DNA of 64,000 bases from SB11 sp037968475 (GTDB lineage Bacteria; Bacteroidota; Bacteroidia; UBA8524), in the NCBI GenBank assembly GCA_037968475.1, contig JBBKVO010000049.1:7195-71194 (forward strand), given 5' to 3'. The position numbers and the translations under genes are program-made. The notes below the pieces were generated by a model, which was not told the DNA's origin, made no database searches, and worked only from the letters and a program-made list of their open reading frames with translations. Below are positions 25,028-34,130 of this stretch, one piece after another; position 1 is the first letter of the stretch; each line of letters begins with the position of its first letter.

Positions 25028-25603
25028 TTATTGAAGTTTTTCAAGAGCTTTATCCAACTCTTTACCGCGAAGGTTTTTACCTACTACTTTACCTGTTTCA
25101 TCCAACAAAAAATTCATGGGTATAGATTCTACTCCATAATCGGCAGCAGCGGCTGAGTACCATTTTTTAAGGTCGGATACATGATAACTCCAAGCCAATC
25201 TATCTTTTTCAATAGCACCTTGCCAATTGTTTTTGTGTTGGTCTAGCGATACGCTATATACGGTAAACTCTGATGCGTTTTTAAAACCTGCGCTTCTATA
25301 ACGATTATATGTTTTTACCAAATTTTTATTCTCTTCGCGACAGGGTTTGCACCAACTTGCCCAAAAATCAACCAAAACGATTTTACCCCTAAGTGATGAA
25401 AGAGTAATTGTGTCTCCATCAAGATCGGGTTGTGCAATTTCAGGAGCCATATCGCCTACTTTGGGCTGTTCTTGTGAAACAGGTGCGGCAACGCTTGCCT
25501 CTATATCTTTTCTTACATCAACAGCTAAACCTACACCTACACTTATTACGATAATAAGTGGTAGGGCATAAAGTGCATATTTTTTCATGGTCTTTGTATC
25601 CAT
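25028..25603 (-). CDS. TlpA-like membrane-anchored thioredoxin
   Basis: 191 residues. A single N-terminal helix (about 9-28) anchors the protein; the thioredoxin domain has WASWCKPCREE with C85 and C88, and the cis-Pro region ESIPMNFLLDE. Such proteins reduce disulfides or maturing cytochromes in the periplasm. ATG at 25603; a second ATG five codons on (MKKYALY) is equally possible. It is the last gene of a minus-strand run with murA upstream by 54 bp. Target not known. Confidence 0.88.
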   Translation of the reverse strand: MDTKTMKKYALYALPLIIVISVGVGLAVDVRKDIEASVAAPVSQEQPKVGDMAPEIAQPDLDGDTITLSSLRGKIVLVDFWASWCKPCREENKNLVKTYNRYRSAGFKNASEFTVYSVSLDQHKNNWQGAIEKDRLAWSYHVSDLKKWYSAAAADYGVESIPMNFLLDETGKVVGKNLRGKELDKALEKLQ

Positions 25604-25657
25604 TTGCTCTAACTAAAATCAAAAATGATTCCGTTTTAGTCTTTTAGTATATTTTTT

Positions 25658-26974
25658 TTACTCGTGCCTAGTGATATCAGCACCTAAGGCTATTAGGCGT
25701 TCATCAATACGTTCATACCCACGGTCTATTTGTTCTATATTGTGTATAGTACTTGTACCTTTTGCACTAAGAGCGGCTATTAATAGCGATACCCCCGCAC
25801 GTATATCGGGTGATGACATTGTAATGGCACGCAATGGCGAGCGGCGGTTTAGCCCCATTACATTGGCACGGTGAGGGTCGCAAAGTATTATCTGTGCACC
25901 CATATCAATAAGGTTGTCTACAAAAAACAACCTGCTTTCAAACATTTTTTGGTGTATTAGCACATTGCCTTCGGCTTGTGTGGCTACTACCAACATTATG
26001 CTAATAAGGTCGGGAGTGAACAACGGCCAAGGGCCATCGGCAATGGTAAGTATAGAACCATCCATAAAGGTATCTATCCTATACTTCTCTTGTGCGGGTA
26101 TATATATATCATCACCCCTAAATTCCATTTGTATGCCCAACCTGCCAAAAACACTGGGGATAACGCCTAAATGGGCTATACCAGCATTTTTAATAGTAAT
26201 TTCTGATTGGGTCATGGCGGCCAAGCCAATAAAACTGCCTACTTCTATCATATCGGGCAGCATGGTATGAGTGCATCCACCCAGATACTCTACCCCTTCA
26301 ATGGTAATTAGGTTTGAGCCATAGCCACTAATTTTTGCGCCCATGCTGTTTAGCATACGGCTTAGTTGCTGTATATAGGGTTCGCAAGCGGCGTTGTAAA
26401 TAGTTGTAGTACCTTTGGCCATAACGGCAGCCATAATAATATTGGCTGTACCCGTTACCGAAGGCTCATCTAAAAGTATGTATGTGCCTGTAAGTTCTTT
26501 TGCGGTAAGGCTATAAACGGCGTTACCGTGCTCGTCTTTTTCTATTGTGGTTACTGCGCCTAGTCTTTCAAAACCCAAAAAATGGGTATCTAATCTGCGA
26601 CGGCCTATTTTATCGCCACCGGGTTTGGGCATATAACCTTTACCAAAACGGGCTAGTAATGGCCCTACTACCATTATTGAGCCACGCAAACCACTGCCTT
26701 TTTTGCGAAAATCATCGCTACGCAAATAATCAAGGTTCACATCTTTGGCCTCAAACGTGTAGCTGTGGGTGCTTAGTTTTTCTACTTTCACGCCCATATC
26801 GCCCAAAAGCTCTATCAGCTTTAGTACATCGCGTATGGCGGGTATATTGTGTATGGTTACCTTTTCAGGCGTTAGCAATACTGCCGATAATATTTGCAGG
26901 GTTTCGTTTTTTGCCCCTTGTGGGGTAAGTTCGCCTTGCAGTTTTTTTCCACCGTTTATTTTAAAATATGCCAT
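25658..26974 (-). CDS. murA: UDP-N-acetylglucosamine 1-carboxyvinyltransferase with Cys-to-Asp active site
   Basis: 438 residues. It transfers enolpyruvate to UDP-GlcNAc, the first committed step of peptidoglycan synthesis. K22-N23 (GAKNETL) and the late Arg region (RRSPLRAITMSSPDIRAG) are present. The catalytic loop reads KPGGDKIGRRRLDTHFLGF, so D121 stands where E. coli MurA has C115. Asp at this site is known in Mycobacterium and Chlamydia and prevents covalent capture by fosfomycin. Downstream of the DUF4290 gene by 9 bp and likely cotranscribed with it. Confidence 0.96.
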   Translation of the reverse strand: MAYFKINGGKKLQGELTPQGAKNETLQILSAVLLTPEKVTIHNIPAIRDVLKLIELLGDMGVKVEKLSTHSYTFEAKDVNLDYLRSDDFRKKGSGLRGSIMVVGPLLARFGKGYMPKPGGDKIGRRRLDTHFLGFERLGAVTTIEKDEHGNAVYSLTAKELTGTYILLDEPSVTGTANIIMAAVMAKGTTTIYNAACEPYIQQLSRMLNSMGAKISGYGSNLITIEGVEYLGGCTHTMLPDMIEVGSFIGLAAMTQSEITIKNAGIAHLGVIPSVFGRLGIQMEFRGDDIYIPAQEKYRIDTFMDGSILTIADGPWPLFTPDLISIMLVVATQAEGNVLIHQKMFESRLFFVDNLIDMGAQIILCDPHRANVMGLNRRSPLRAITMSSPDIRAGVSLLIAALSAKGTSTIHNIEQIDRGYERIDERLIALGADITRHE

Positions 26975-26983
26975 TGGGCTGTA

Positions 26984-27679
26984 TTAGTATTTGTTGCGGC
27001 GTTGCTGTTGTTTTGGATTGCGATTGTTGTTATTGTTACGGAAGTTGCGATTGTTGCCCTGATTACGCTGATTGCGTTGGTTGTTATTGGGGCGGTAACT
27101 ATTGGTAGCATACCTTGCTACTTCACTAAGGGTAAGCTCTTCAGGATTAATTTTTAATCTTCCTTCTGATAATACTTCAAGGTGTTGTGCTATAGCTTCG
27201 GGCGATAAGTTTTCATCGTTCCAGTTTTTGCTGCTGTTGCGCATAAACGAGGCTATCATGTTGATGAAGTATTGTTTTTCTTCGCCTTCTTCCATATCGG
27301 CAGCTTCTTTCACCATCGATTGTACATTACGACCGTAGAAACGAAACTTGATATGGTTACCCAAATAGGCTACTGTTTCAGGTTTTTTGTTAATGGTTTC
27401 AGGCGTTGGTAAGGGATAGGGCGACTCTACATCAAGGGTAAAGTTTGACATGGCAAACAAATGATCCCAAAGTTTGTGTTTGTAATCGGCTGTATCGCGC
27501 AAATGGGGGTTTAAGTTACCCATAATGGCTATAACGGTATTTGCTTTGCGGTTGCGCTCGTCGCGGTCTTCAATAGTACCCAAATATTCTACTAAACGTT
27601 GTACATTTCTACCGTATTCTGAAAATACAAGTTGATTGCGCACGCTGTTATACTCTGGTAAGTTATAAGTGTTATTCAT
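26984..27679 (-). CDS. DUF4290 protein
   Basis: 231 residues. The first 190 are helical (YNSVRNQLVFSEYGRNVQRLV, DLGTIEDRDERN-like segments, KLWDHLFAMSNF, FYGRNVQSMV) and match the Bacteroidota family DUF4290, whose function is unknown. The C-terminal 40 residues are an Asn/Arg/Gln-rich low-complexity tail that may bind nucleic acid (inference). In this phylum it commonly sits next to murA, as here (9 bp apart), which hints at a role linked to cell-wall synthesis. Confidence 0.8.
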   Translation of the reverse strand: MNNTYNLPEYNSVRNQLVFSEYGRNVQRLVEYLGTIEDRDERNRKANTVIAIMGNLNPHLRDTADYKHKLWDHLFAMSNFTLDVESPYPLPTPETINKKPETVAYLGNHIKFRFYGRNVQSMVKEAADMEEGEEKQYFINMIASFMRNSSKNWNDENLSPEAIAQHLEVLSEGRLKINPEELTLSEVARYATNSYRPNNNQRNQRNQGNNRNFRNNNNNRNPKQQQRRNKY

Positions 27680-27734
27680 TCTGTTAGCGTTGAAAATGCT
27701 TTTGTAAAAGAAGTTGCAAGTTAAGAGTAAATTT

Positions 27735-28484
27735 TTAGAATTTAATAGTACCTAAACTGCCTTGTTGAAATCTATCAGGTTGATTAAATAAAATCTCAGG
27801 ACTTATACTCCATTCTTTTGCCAAATCATATACAAACCCATAATCAGGTAATATTAAATCAAATTCATCAAAATAACCTTCTTTATAATTTTCAGGAAGT
27901 ATTGTGTTTACTAATTTATACTTTTTCTCAGCTTCGGTAGGTTCACCTTCAATCAAAAGGTTCTCATGTTCATCACCTAACCAAACATAAATACGTTCTA
28001 TCCTACTATCAGTGGCTTTTGCCCACATACTAAACATTCTATCGGGCTTTGAACAAAAAAATTGCACTTCCCCCAAATGTCGACTAAGCTCTACTAATTT
28101 TGATTTGATTTTATCATAGGTAAAGTCATCAATCAGCTCAATCCATTTATTGGCAAATACTAATTGCCATCCCTGTATATTATCTGTTATAAATGCTTTA
28201 TTGGTAGTTCTTGAAATATTAATGCCTTCATCAATTGTACATTCTTTTTCAAAAGTAAAGTCCAATAATCTTCTTGCAAGCTCATTATTATGTGCGAAAG
28301 CAATCCATGCAGTAGTAGGCATTAGGTTTTTAGGGATCTCAACTTCAATATCTTCATTAATAAAGGTTTCCATCCCAAAGTCGACACTCTCTTCTTCTTT
28401 TTCTTTCTTTTCCTTTTTGTTGAGAAATGTTTGAGTAATTGCAATTATTACCGAACCTGCTGCTGCTAAAAAGACATAGTCCAT
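27735..28484 (-). CDS. Membrane-anchored protein of unknown function
   Basis: 249 residues. One N-terminal helix (about 4-19) is followed by a charged linker of Lys/Glu (23-34) and a soluble alpha/beta domain containing QGWQLVFANKW, RHLGEVQFFCSKPDR, YVWLGDEHENLLIEG and a closing DLAKEWSISPEILF. It starts 6 bp after the proline dehydrogenase stop, so it is probably cotranscribed. Codon use is more AT-rich than in the flanking genes, and it splits a run of conserved genes, which suggests later insertion. I do not recognise the family. Confidence 0.6.
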   Translation of the reverse strand: MDYVFLAAAGSVIIAITQTFLNKKEKKEKEEESVDFGMETFINEDIEVEIPKNLMPTTAWIAFAHNNELARRLLDFTFEKECTIDEGINISRTTNKAFITDNIQGWQLVFANKWIELIDDFTYDKIKSKLVELSRHLGEVQFFCSKPDRMFSMWAKATDSRIERIYVWLGDEHENLLIEGEPTEAEKKYKLVNTILPENYKEGYFDEFDLILPDYGFVYDLAKEWSISPEILFNQPDRFQQGSLGTIKF

Positions 28485-28490
28485 AGATAA

Positions 28491-29693
28491 CTAATCCAGT
28501 TTTCTACGTTTCAGTTCAGTCTCTATCAGACGTAATTCGCGGCTGGCTTGCCCCGCTACTGATGAGTTTTCTTGTGCACGGCGGGTTAGGTAAGGCAGCA
28601 CATCTTTTACAGGGCCATAAGGCACATATTTAGCCACATTATAACCTGCATTGGTAAGGTTAAAGCTAATATGGTCGCTCATACCTAGTAATTGACTAAA
28701 GTATACACGGCTATCGCTGTTTTTTAACCCCTTTTCGGCCATTAGTTCAGCTAGGTATTGGCTGCTATGCTCGTTGTGTGTGCCTGCACAAATGCTTACA
28801 CGGTCTATATGCTGCACACAAATTTCAAGGGCAAGGTTATAATCTCTATCGGCAGAGGCTTTATCGGGCTGGATGGGTGATGTATAGTTGTTTTCTTTGG
28901 CACGTTTGCGTTCTTTTTCCATATATGCCCCTCTTACAATCTTAAATCCTGTGTAGTAGTTATTGCCTTCGGCCTCAGCTATACTTTTCTTTAAAAAAGC
29001 AATACGGTCGTGCCTGTACATTTGTACAGTGTTGTATATAACGGCTTTCTCTTTGTTGTATTTGTGCATGGCTTGGATAGCCAAATGGTCTATAGCATTC
29101 TGTATCCAGCTTTCTTCAGCATCTATCAATATACATACACCTTTTTGGTAGGCATATTGGCAAATGGCATCAAACCTGCTTTCAAAACGTTGTTTCTCTG
29201 CCACTTCGTCAGGGTTTAGCGTTTTTTTATTGCTTATTTTTTCAAGTAATTCAAACCTGCCTATTCCTGTTATCTTAAAAACACTAAAGCTTATATAATC
29301 ATGCGTTGCAGCTTCATTAATGGTTTGTATAATCTCGTTTTTTGTAGCGTCTAAAGATGCTTCATCATCAGCTCCTTCAACTGAGTAATCTAAAATGGTA
29401 CTGACTTTGCACAACCATAGTTGCTCTGAAGTAGGGCGACACTCATTTATAGTTTCACCGCCACAAAACTGGGCAAAAAGGGTGTTTCTGATGATACCTT
29501 TTATAGGTAAACGAAGGCTAAGGGCTATGTTTGCCAACACTGGTCCAACGGCTATAAGCCACTTAAAGCCAAATAGCCTAAACAACAAATGGGCTTTTTT
29601 TAGTTCGGCATTGGTTTTTAGCTTAAATGCTATTTCGGTATCATCGAACGAAAACGGGCGAGGATTAACCTCAGGCAAACCTGTTGTACTCAT
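28491..29693 (-). CDS. Proline dehydrogenase
   Basis: 400 residues, a stand-alone PRODH. FAD-dependent oxidation of proline to pyrroline-5-carboxylate. The TIM barrel is recognisable from ILIDAEESWIQNA, YNTVQMYRHDR, FKIVRGAYMEKERKRA (substrate/FAD loop), CAGTHNEHS and the final YGPVKDVLPYLTRRAQEN, with the conserved Tyr/Arg/Arg of the proline site. Longer than bacterial monofunctional PRODH (about 300 aa) and closer to the eukaryote-like form found in Bacteroidota. No P5C dehydrogenase is adjacent. Confidence 0.92.
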   Translation of the reverse strand: MSTTGLPEVNPRPFSFDDTEIAFKLKTNAELKKAHLLFRLFGFKWLIAVGPVLANIALSLRLPIKGIIRNTLFAQFCGGETINECRPTSEQLWLCKVSTILDYSVEGADDEASLDATKNEIIQTINEAATHDYISFSVFKITGIGRFELLEKISNKKTLNPDEVAEKQRFESRFDAICQYAYQKGVCILIDAEESWIQNAIDHLAIQAMHKYNKEKAVIYNTVQMYRHDRIAFLKKSIAEAEGNNYYTGFKIVRGAYMEKERKRAKENNYTSPIQPDKASADRDYNLALEICVQHIDRVSICAGTHNEHSSQYLAELMAEKGLKNSDSRVYFSQLLGMSDHISFNLTNAGYNVAKYVPYGPVKDVLPYLTRRAQENSSVAGQASRELRLIETELKRRKLD

Positions 29694-29772
29694 ATATTTG
29701 TACTATGTGTTGGCAACCTTTTTGTTTATACTTTGTTTACTTACCAACGCTGCAAAAGTAATTATCCGCTAC

Positions 29773-31083
29773 ATGCAAACAAACATGCTTCTATTCCGCC
29801 TTCAAGTTATTGGCTTTTTACTCGTATTTTTTCTGATTATTGATGCCTATACATGGCGTGGAATAAGAGATTTGGCAAAAAAATATTTTCCGAAATATAT
29901 GCGCGCCACCAAAATTGTTTTTTTTGGTTTAAGTGCTCTTATTGTTGTTTCGGTAGGTGTACTGCTGTTTTTTCCTGAGTTGGAGCGTTTCCGATTGCCC
30001 CGTGCCCTTGTTAGCGGCACTATGGTAACGGTAATAGGTACTAAAATTACTTTTTTACTTTTTGTTTTGGTTGAAGATATTTTAGCAGGCTTGCAATGGC
30101 TGCTACATAAGGTTTTGCCTAAAAAGAAAGAACAAGCTGTTGATGAGCTTGTCGCTGATACTGACGAGAACTTGCCCAAAGGAACTACCCTAAGCCGCAA
30201 ACAGTTTATATATCAATCGGGAGCTGTAATGGCAATTGCCCCCGTATACTTTTTTACGCGCGGTGCTTTGTACGATGCACACAACTATAAGATACACCGT
30301 ATAAAATTGCCTTCGGCTAATTTGCCAGAGGCTTTTGATGGGTTAAAGATTGTGCAGATAAGCGATATACACTCGGGCTCTTTTGTTGATAAAGATGCGG
30401 TGTATAAGGGTGTGAAGATGGTTATGGACGAAAAGCCTGATGTTTTCTTTTTTACGGGCGATATGGTAAATACATACGCCTACGAGATGAATGATTATTT
30501 AGATGTATTTTCACCTATAAAAGCTCCTATGGGTAGTTTTTCTTCGCTAGGTAACCACGATTATGGCGACTATGCCCGTAACTGGAAAAGCCCCGAAGAA
30601 AAAGCGCAAAACCTGCAAGATTTATTTGGACATCATAAAAGCCTTAACTGGCAATTGCTAAACAACGACCACGTTGTGCTTGACCGTAAAGGTCAAAAAC
30701 TAGGCATTATTGGGGTAGAAAACTGGGGTAGTAAAGCCCGTTTTCCTAAATATGGTGATATGGAAAAGGCGCAAAAGGGTATGCCTGAAACTCCTTATAA
30801 AATACTTTTATCTCACGACCCATCGCACTGGGATGCTGTTATACGCCCCCAATACAAGGATATTGATTTGATGCTGGCAGGCCACACGCACGGTATGCAG
30901 TTTGGTATTGAGAATAAGTTTATAAAATTTAGCCCTGTACAGTGGATGTACAAGCAATGGGCGGGTTTGTATACGAAAGGCAACCAAAACCTATATGTAA
31001 ACCGAGGTTATGGCTATATTGGCTACCCAGGCCGTGTGGGCATTTTGCCTGAAATTACTGTGATTGAACTGGTGAAGGCTTAA
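29773..31083 (+). CDS. Membrane metallophosphoesterase
   Basis: 436 residues from ATG 29773. The open frame runs back to 29395, but that part is antisense to proline dehydrogenase and carries no hydrophobic pattern. Three or four N-terminal helices (about 5-115), then a twin-site phosphoesterase domain: QISDIHSG, FFTGDMVN, SLGNHDYGD, LLSHDPSHWD and LAGHTHGMQFG. This is the calcineurin-like metallophosphoesterase set (DxH, GD, GNHD, H, GHTH) of the YkuE/YaeI type; YaeI-like enzymes can act on UDP-diacylglucosamine, but the substrate here is not determined. Its last 29 bp overlap the convergent GT39 gene. Confidence 0.88.
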   Translation: MQTNMLLFRLQVIGFLLVFFLIIDAYTWRGIRDLAKKYFPKYMRATKIVFFGLSALIVVSVGVLLFFPELERFRLPRALVSGTMVTVIGTKITFLLFVLVEDILAGLQWLLHKVLPKKKEQAVDELVADTDENLPKGTTLSRKQFIYQSGAVMAIAPVYFFTRGALYDAHNYKIHRIKLPSANLPEAFDGLKIVQISDIHSGSFVDKDAVYKGVKMVMDEKPDVFFFTGDMVNTYAYEMNDYLDVFSPIKAPMGSFSSLGNHDYGDYARNWKSPEEKAQNLQDLFGHHKSLNWQLLNNDHVVLDRKGQKLGIIGVENWGSKARFPKYGDMEKAQKGMPETPYKILLSHDPSHWDAVIRPQYKDIDLMLAGHTHGMQFGIENKFIKFSPVQWMYKQWAGLYTKGNQNLYVNRGYGYIGYPGRVGILPEITVIELVKA

Positions 31084-32566
31084 ATCCCGTAATTTTATAC
31101 ACTTTCAAAAAAGAGCCATACTCTTCCATTACCTCAAAAGTGTAGGCATTTTCAAGCTGTTGTTTTTGTTCGGTTAAAAAACCAATTACCTTATCACCTA
31201 CAGCAAAAACTTTAGGTCTTAGTGGAGTAACCGCGGTTATTGCCTGCCCTTTGTTCTTCTCAAACATCCTTATATAAAAATCTATATAGGGATTGTAATC
31301 GTCGTTTTCTAGCCAGTAGTAGCCATTTAGGTTTTTATCAGTCGGGTATACCTGCATAAGGTATTGGGTAATACTGTATGCCTCAAACTCCCAATCGTGT
31401 TGCAATTTGGGTGGATTTACTCTGTTAATAGCATTTTTATAGGGAGTATAAGCTATAGCTATAATGGCTGCAATGGGCAACACGGCTATCCACTGCTTTT
31501 TTGTTAGTTTTAAAATATAATAGGTGGGGCAATACAAGCCCATAGCTACCAACAAAGCTAAAAATGGATATACGGGTGCTTCGTACCAAAGCATTTGCGT
31601 ACGCGCGCTTGATACCACTAATATAAAACACACCGATACGCACAGCAAAAACAATGTAAATTTTCTATGCCTTGTATCTTTTATTAAAAAGCCAAGCACC
31701 CCGCCTGCCACTGCATACCAAAACCAATGGAAAAAATGCTCGGTACGTATAAGGCGCAAGTAATAACTAAATTCAGGCTCATCGCCTGTAAGTTGTTCTT
31801 TATACCGCCCTGCTATATCCCAAAACCAAGCCGCTTTTATATAGCCGGGGTTTATGGCTTCGCGCCACAAGTAATAGCCAAATACGGGAATAATAAAATA
31901 CAACAGGTATAAATAGGTTTTGGGTGATTTAAAAAACACTAATGTTTTGTAGTTAATCACACTATACAAAAACAAACCCGGTAGTAAAAACAACCCTGCT
32001 ACTGATTTGGTAAGCACGCCAAAAGCCAACAGTATAAAAAACCACCTAAGGTATTTGTAATTACTTGTCTCTACAAAAAGAAACCAAACCAATGCCGATG
32101 CTGTGGTGAAAAGCACCAGCAGGGCATCGTAATCGGCAGTGCGGGTAACGTGTTTTTGTACAAACCCCAGTGATGTAACCAATACTATAATGCTTATACC
32201 TGCCAACCAATGATTTTTAAGGTATCGAATACTAAAAAACCATAATAGTAAACAAGTAAGAAACCCCGCAATAGCCGATGGTAAGCGCACCGAAAATACA
32301 CTAAGCCCTAATGTTTTAATAAAAAAAGTTTGTGCCCAATGGGTTAGCGGTGGCTTGGTACTCCACATATCAGGTTTGCCACCATAATGAACCACTATGT
32401 AGTTATTGTTCTCGGCCATCTCGTAGCTGCTCATGGCCACACGGGCTTCATCAAACTGCATTAGAGGCAATACATCCAACTTGTAGAACAACGGAAAATA
32501 GGCCAACGCTATTAAAATCGCAGGAAGTATGTATGTTTTAAAAATTGGTTTCGCTTGTCCCTCCAT
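31055..32566 (-). CDS. GT39-family membrane glycosyltransferase (ArnT-like)
   Basis: 503 residues with about 11 membrane helices. The first periplasmic loop contains QFDEARVAMSSYEMAENN, where the acidic pair is the expected catalytic site, and KPPLTHWAQ, a hallmark of dolichyl-phosphate-mannose-dependent transferases and ArnT. The C-terminal part is periplasmic (about 385-500). It would transfer a sugar from a polyprenyl phosphate to lipid A or protein. A DPM1-like donor synthase occurs at 11.8 kb. Start ATG 32566 (MEGQAKP). Confidence 0.85.
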   Translation of the reverse strand: MEGQAKPIFKTYILPAILIALAYFPLFYKLDVLPLMQFDEARVAMSSYEMAENNNYIVVHYGGKPDMWSTKPPLTHWAQTFFIKTLGLSVFSVRLPSAIAGFLTCLLLWFFSIRYLKNHWLAGISIIVLVTSLGFVQKHVTRTADYDALLVLFTTASALVWFLFVETSNYKYLRWFFILLAFGVLTKSVAGLFLLPGLFLYSVINYKTLVFFKSPKTYLYLLYFIIPVFGYYLWREAINPGYIKAAWFWDIAGRYKEQLTGDEPEFSYYLRLIRTEHFFHWFWYAVAGGVLGFLIKDTRHRKFTLFLLCVSVCFILVVSSARTQMLWYEAPVYPFLALLVAMGLYCPTYYILKLTKKQWIAVLPIAAIIAIAYTPYKNAINRVNPPKLQHDWEFEAYSITQYLMQVYPTDKNLNGYYWLENDDYNPYIDFYIRMFEKNKGQAITAVTPLRPKVFAVGDKVIGFLTEQKQQLENAYTFEVMEEYGSFLKVYKITGFKPSPVQSQ

Positions 32567-32711
32567 TTCAACCCGCTAAATAAAGGTTTTTTTATTTTAC
32601 TTGTCATCCCAATGTTGGGTTAAAGGCATGAATAAGTTACCATTAGTATGTTTTTTGTATAAAACTGAGGATTAACTATATAGAAAAATATAACTTTGGC
32701 TAATAAACACA

Positions 32712-33185
32712 ATGCTTATGAGGGGTTTACTATATACGGCTATATTAATTTTAGGATTAACAGCTTGTGGCAAAAACGATGACGGCGACCAACCCACGAA
32801 TACATTACCACAAGCTACTAAAAAAGAATTACTGACTTTAAAAGCATGGAAATATGCTTCGTGGATGGTTACTCCACCTATACAAGATACAGCAGGAAAG
32901 TTGGTTAGCGATGTATTGCACTATAAACCTGCCTGCGAACAAGACGATATTATAATTTTTTATGCTAACGGAAATGTAAGTTTTGACCAAGGGCTTACCC
33001 AATGCGACCCAACACAACCACAAAGCGTACTAAACACTTGGGCATTATTAACTAACGATACTGAAATAAGTATTAGCGGTAATAAATACAGGGTCGATTT
33101 AATATCTCTCGATAGTATGAAATGGAGCTTTGACGATTGGCAAGGCAGCACCCAGCACATACACTCTATAGTATTTGCCCACTAA
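32712..33185 (+). CDS. Small lipoprotein, lipocalin-like
   Basis: 157 residues. The signal LILGLTACGKND has its lipobox Cys at about 19, then an acidic stretch. The rest reads LLTLKAWKYASW..., IIIFYANGNVSF, WALLTNDTEISI, a pattern common in Bacteroidota lipocalin-like lipoproteins (first strand with a Trp, later strands reporting residual terms). TAACTTTG at 32691-32698 is the -7 element. The last 4 bp overlap the convergent gene. Function unknown. Confidence 0.7.
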   Translation: MLMRGLLYTAILILGLTACGKNDDGDQPTNTLPQATKKELLTLKAWKYASWMVTPPIQDTAGKLVSDVLHYKPACEQDDIIIFYANGNVSFDQGLTQCDPTQPQSVLNTWALLTNDTEISISGNKYRVDLISLDSMKWSFDDWQGSTQHIHSIVFAH

Positions 33186-33649
33186 CGGCGGGTGTAGGGG
33201 TATTCATCTACTACCTCTTGCCCATTTACCATGGCTTCGGTGCGTGCATACAATTCTTTATTATTCACAAATTTGTATATCACCCGTTGGGGATTATTGT
33301 GCTCTAGGTTTTCAAACACCAATTCTTTTGTGGTCGATTTTTGGGTGAGGGTAAACAACACTGGGTTTTGTGCATTTATTTGGGCAATGTATACCCAAAA
33401 GCCACCTATATTTTCAAGCCTAATAGTTTCAACCACTAGGGTATCTTTTCCTTTTAGTACATAAGCTTCGCACGTATAACTATCACCTTGCCCCTCTTTC
33501 CATGTTTCGTATACCTGCACCTCGCCTGCATCAATATGCCAACTGCCCAATATCCAGCTTAAGTCAGTTTTTTTAATTGAATTTTGCGCCCAAGCACTCG
33601 ATACTGCTACAATTACTAATAAGCTACTAAGTAGTATGTTCTTTTTCAT
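33182..33649 (-). CDS. Exported DUF6265-type protein
   Basis: 155 residues from ATG 33649 (MKKNILLSSLLV), with a signal peptide ending SSAWAQ. DLSWILGSWHIDAGE and YETWKEGQGDSYTCEAY are characteristic of the DUF6265 family, a small beta-barrel domain of unknown role. The ATG lies 4 bp after the stop of the VOC gene, so the two form an operon; the longer frame to 33691 overlaps that gene and can be dismissed. Confidence 0.78.
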   Translation of the reverse strand: MKKNILLSSLLVIVAVSSAWAQNSIKKTDLSWILGSWHIDAGEVQVYETWKEGQGDSYTCEAYVLKGKDTLVVETIRLENIGGFWVYIAQINAQNPVLFTLTQKSTTKELVFENLEHNNPQRVIYKFVNNKELYARTEAMVNGQEVVDEYPYTRR

Positions 33650-33653
33650 AGTA

Positions 33654-34022
33654 TTACTGCATTGAGTGTAAAGCCATTGTGTTGCCCTCACTATCTATAA
33701 ACATAGCAAAGTAACCCATTTCGTCAGAGATTTGTGTTTTGGGTGCTATAATGTTACCGCCTGCATCCTCAACTTTTGCAAGTACATGGCTTAAATCATC
33801 ACCACCATTTAGGTAAGCCAATACACCACCGTTGGCAGGGGTGTAGTTTTCTCCTTTTACAATAGCCCCCGATACATTGGTGCCATCTGTAGGGAAAAAG
33901 CCCATCATAGTGCCCATAAACTCGTTACTGTTTATTTCTACTGATAAAATAGTGCTGTAAAATTTCACTGCACGGTCAAAATCCGTAGCAGGAATTTCGA
34001 ACCAATTAATAATGTTTTGCAT
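33654..34022 (-). CDS. VOC-family (glyoxalase-like) protein
   Basis: 122 residues. NWFEIPATDFDRAVKFYSTILS opens the first beta-alpha-beta module, and GYFAMFIDSEGNTMALHS closes the second. Typical for single-domain VOC proteins, which use a metal site formed on dimerisation. Substrate unknown; many of these act on toxic aldehydes or antibiotics or are regulatory. First gene of a two-gene operon, with the AraC regulator 109 bp upstream on the same strand. Confidence 0.85.
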   Translation of the reverse strand: MQNIINWFEIPATDFDRAVKFYSTILSVEINSNEFMGTMMGFFPTDGTNVSGAIVKGENYTPANGGVLAYLNGGDDLSHVLAKVEDAGGNIIAPKTQISDEMGYFAMFIDSEGNTMALHSMQ

Positions 34023-34130
34023 AGTATGTGTTACTTATTTTTTATGCAAAACTATATGCGGAAAGATGGGCGGTATTGTAAAAATCGGACTTTTTAATGA
34101 GCCATTTGACTGTATGACTACTGCTATACA

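Noticed and set aside
29395..29772. N-terminal extension of the metallophosphoesterase
   Set aside because: Antisense to the conserved proline dehydrogenase coding region; a good ATG is at 29773.
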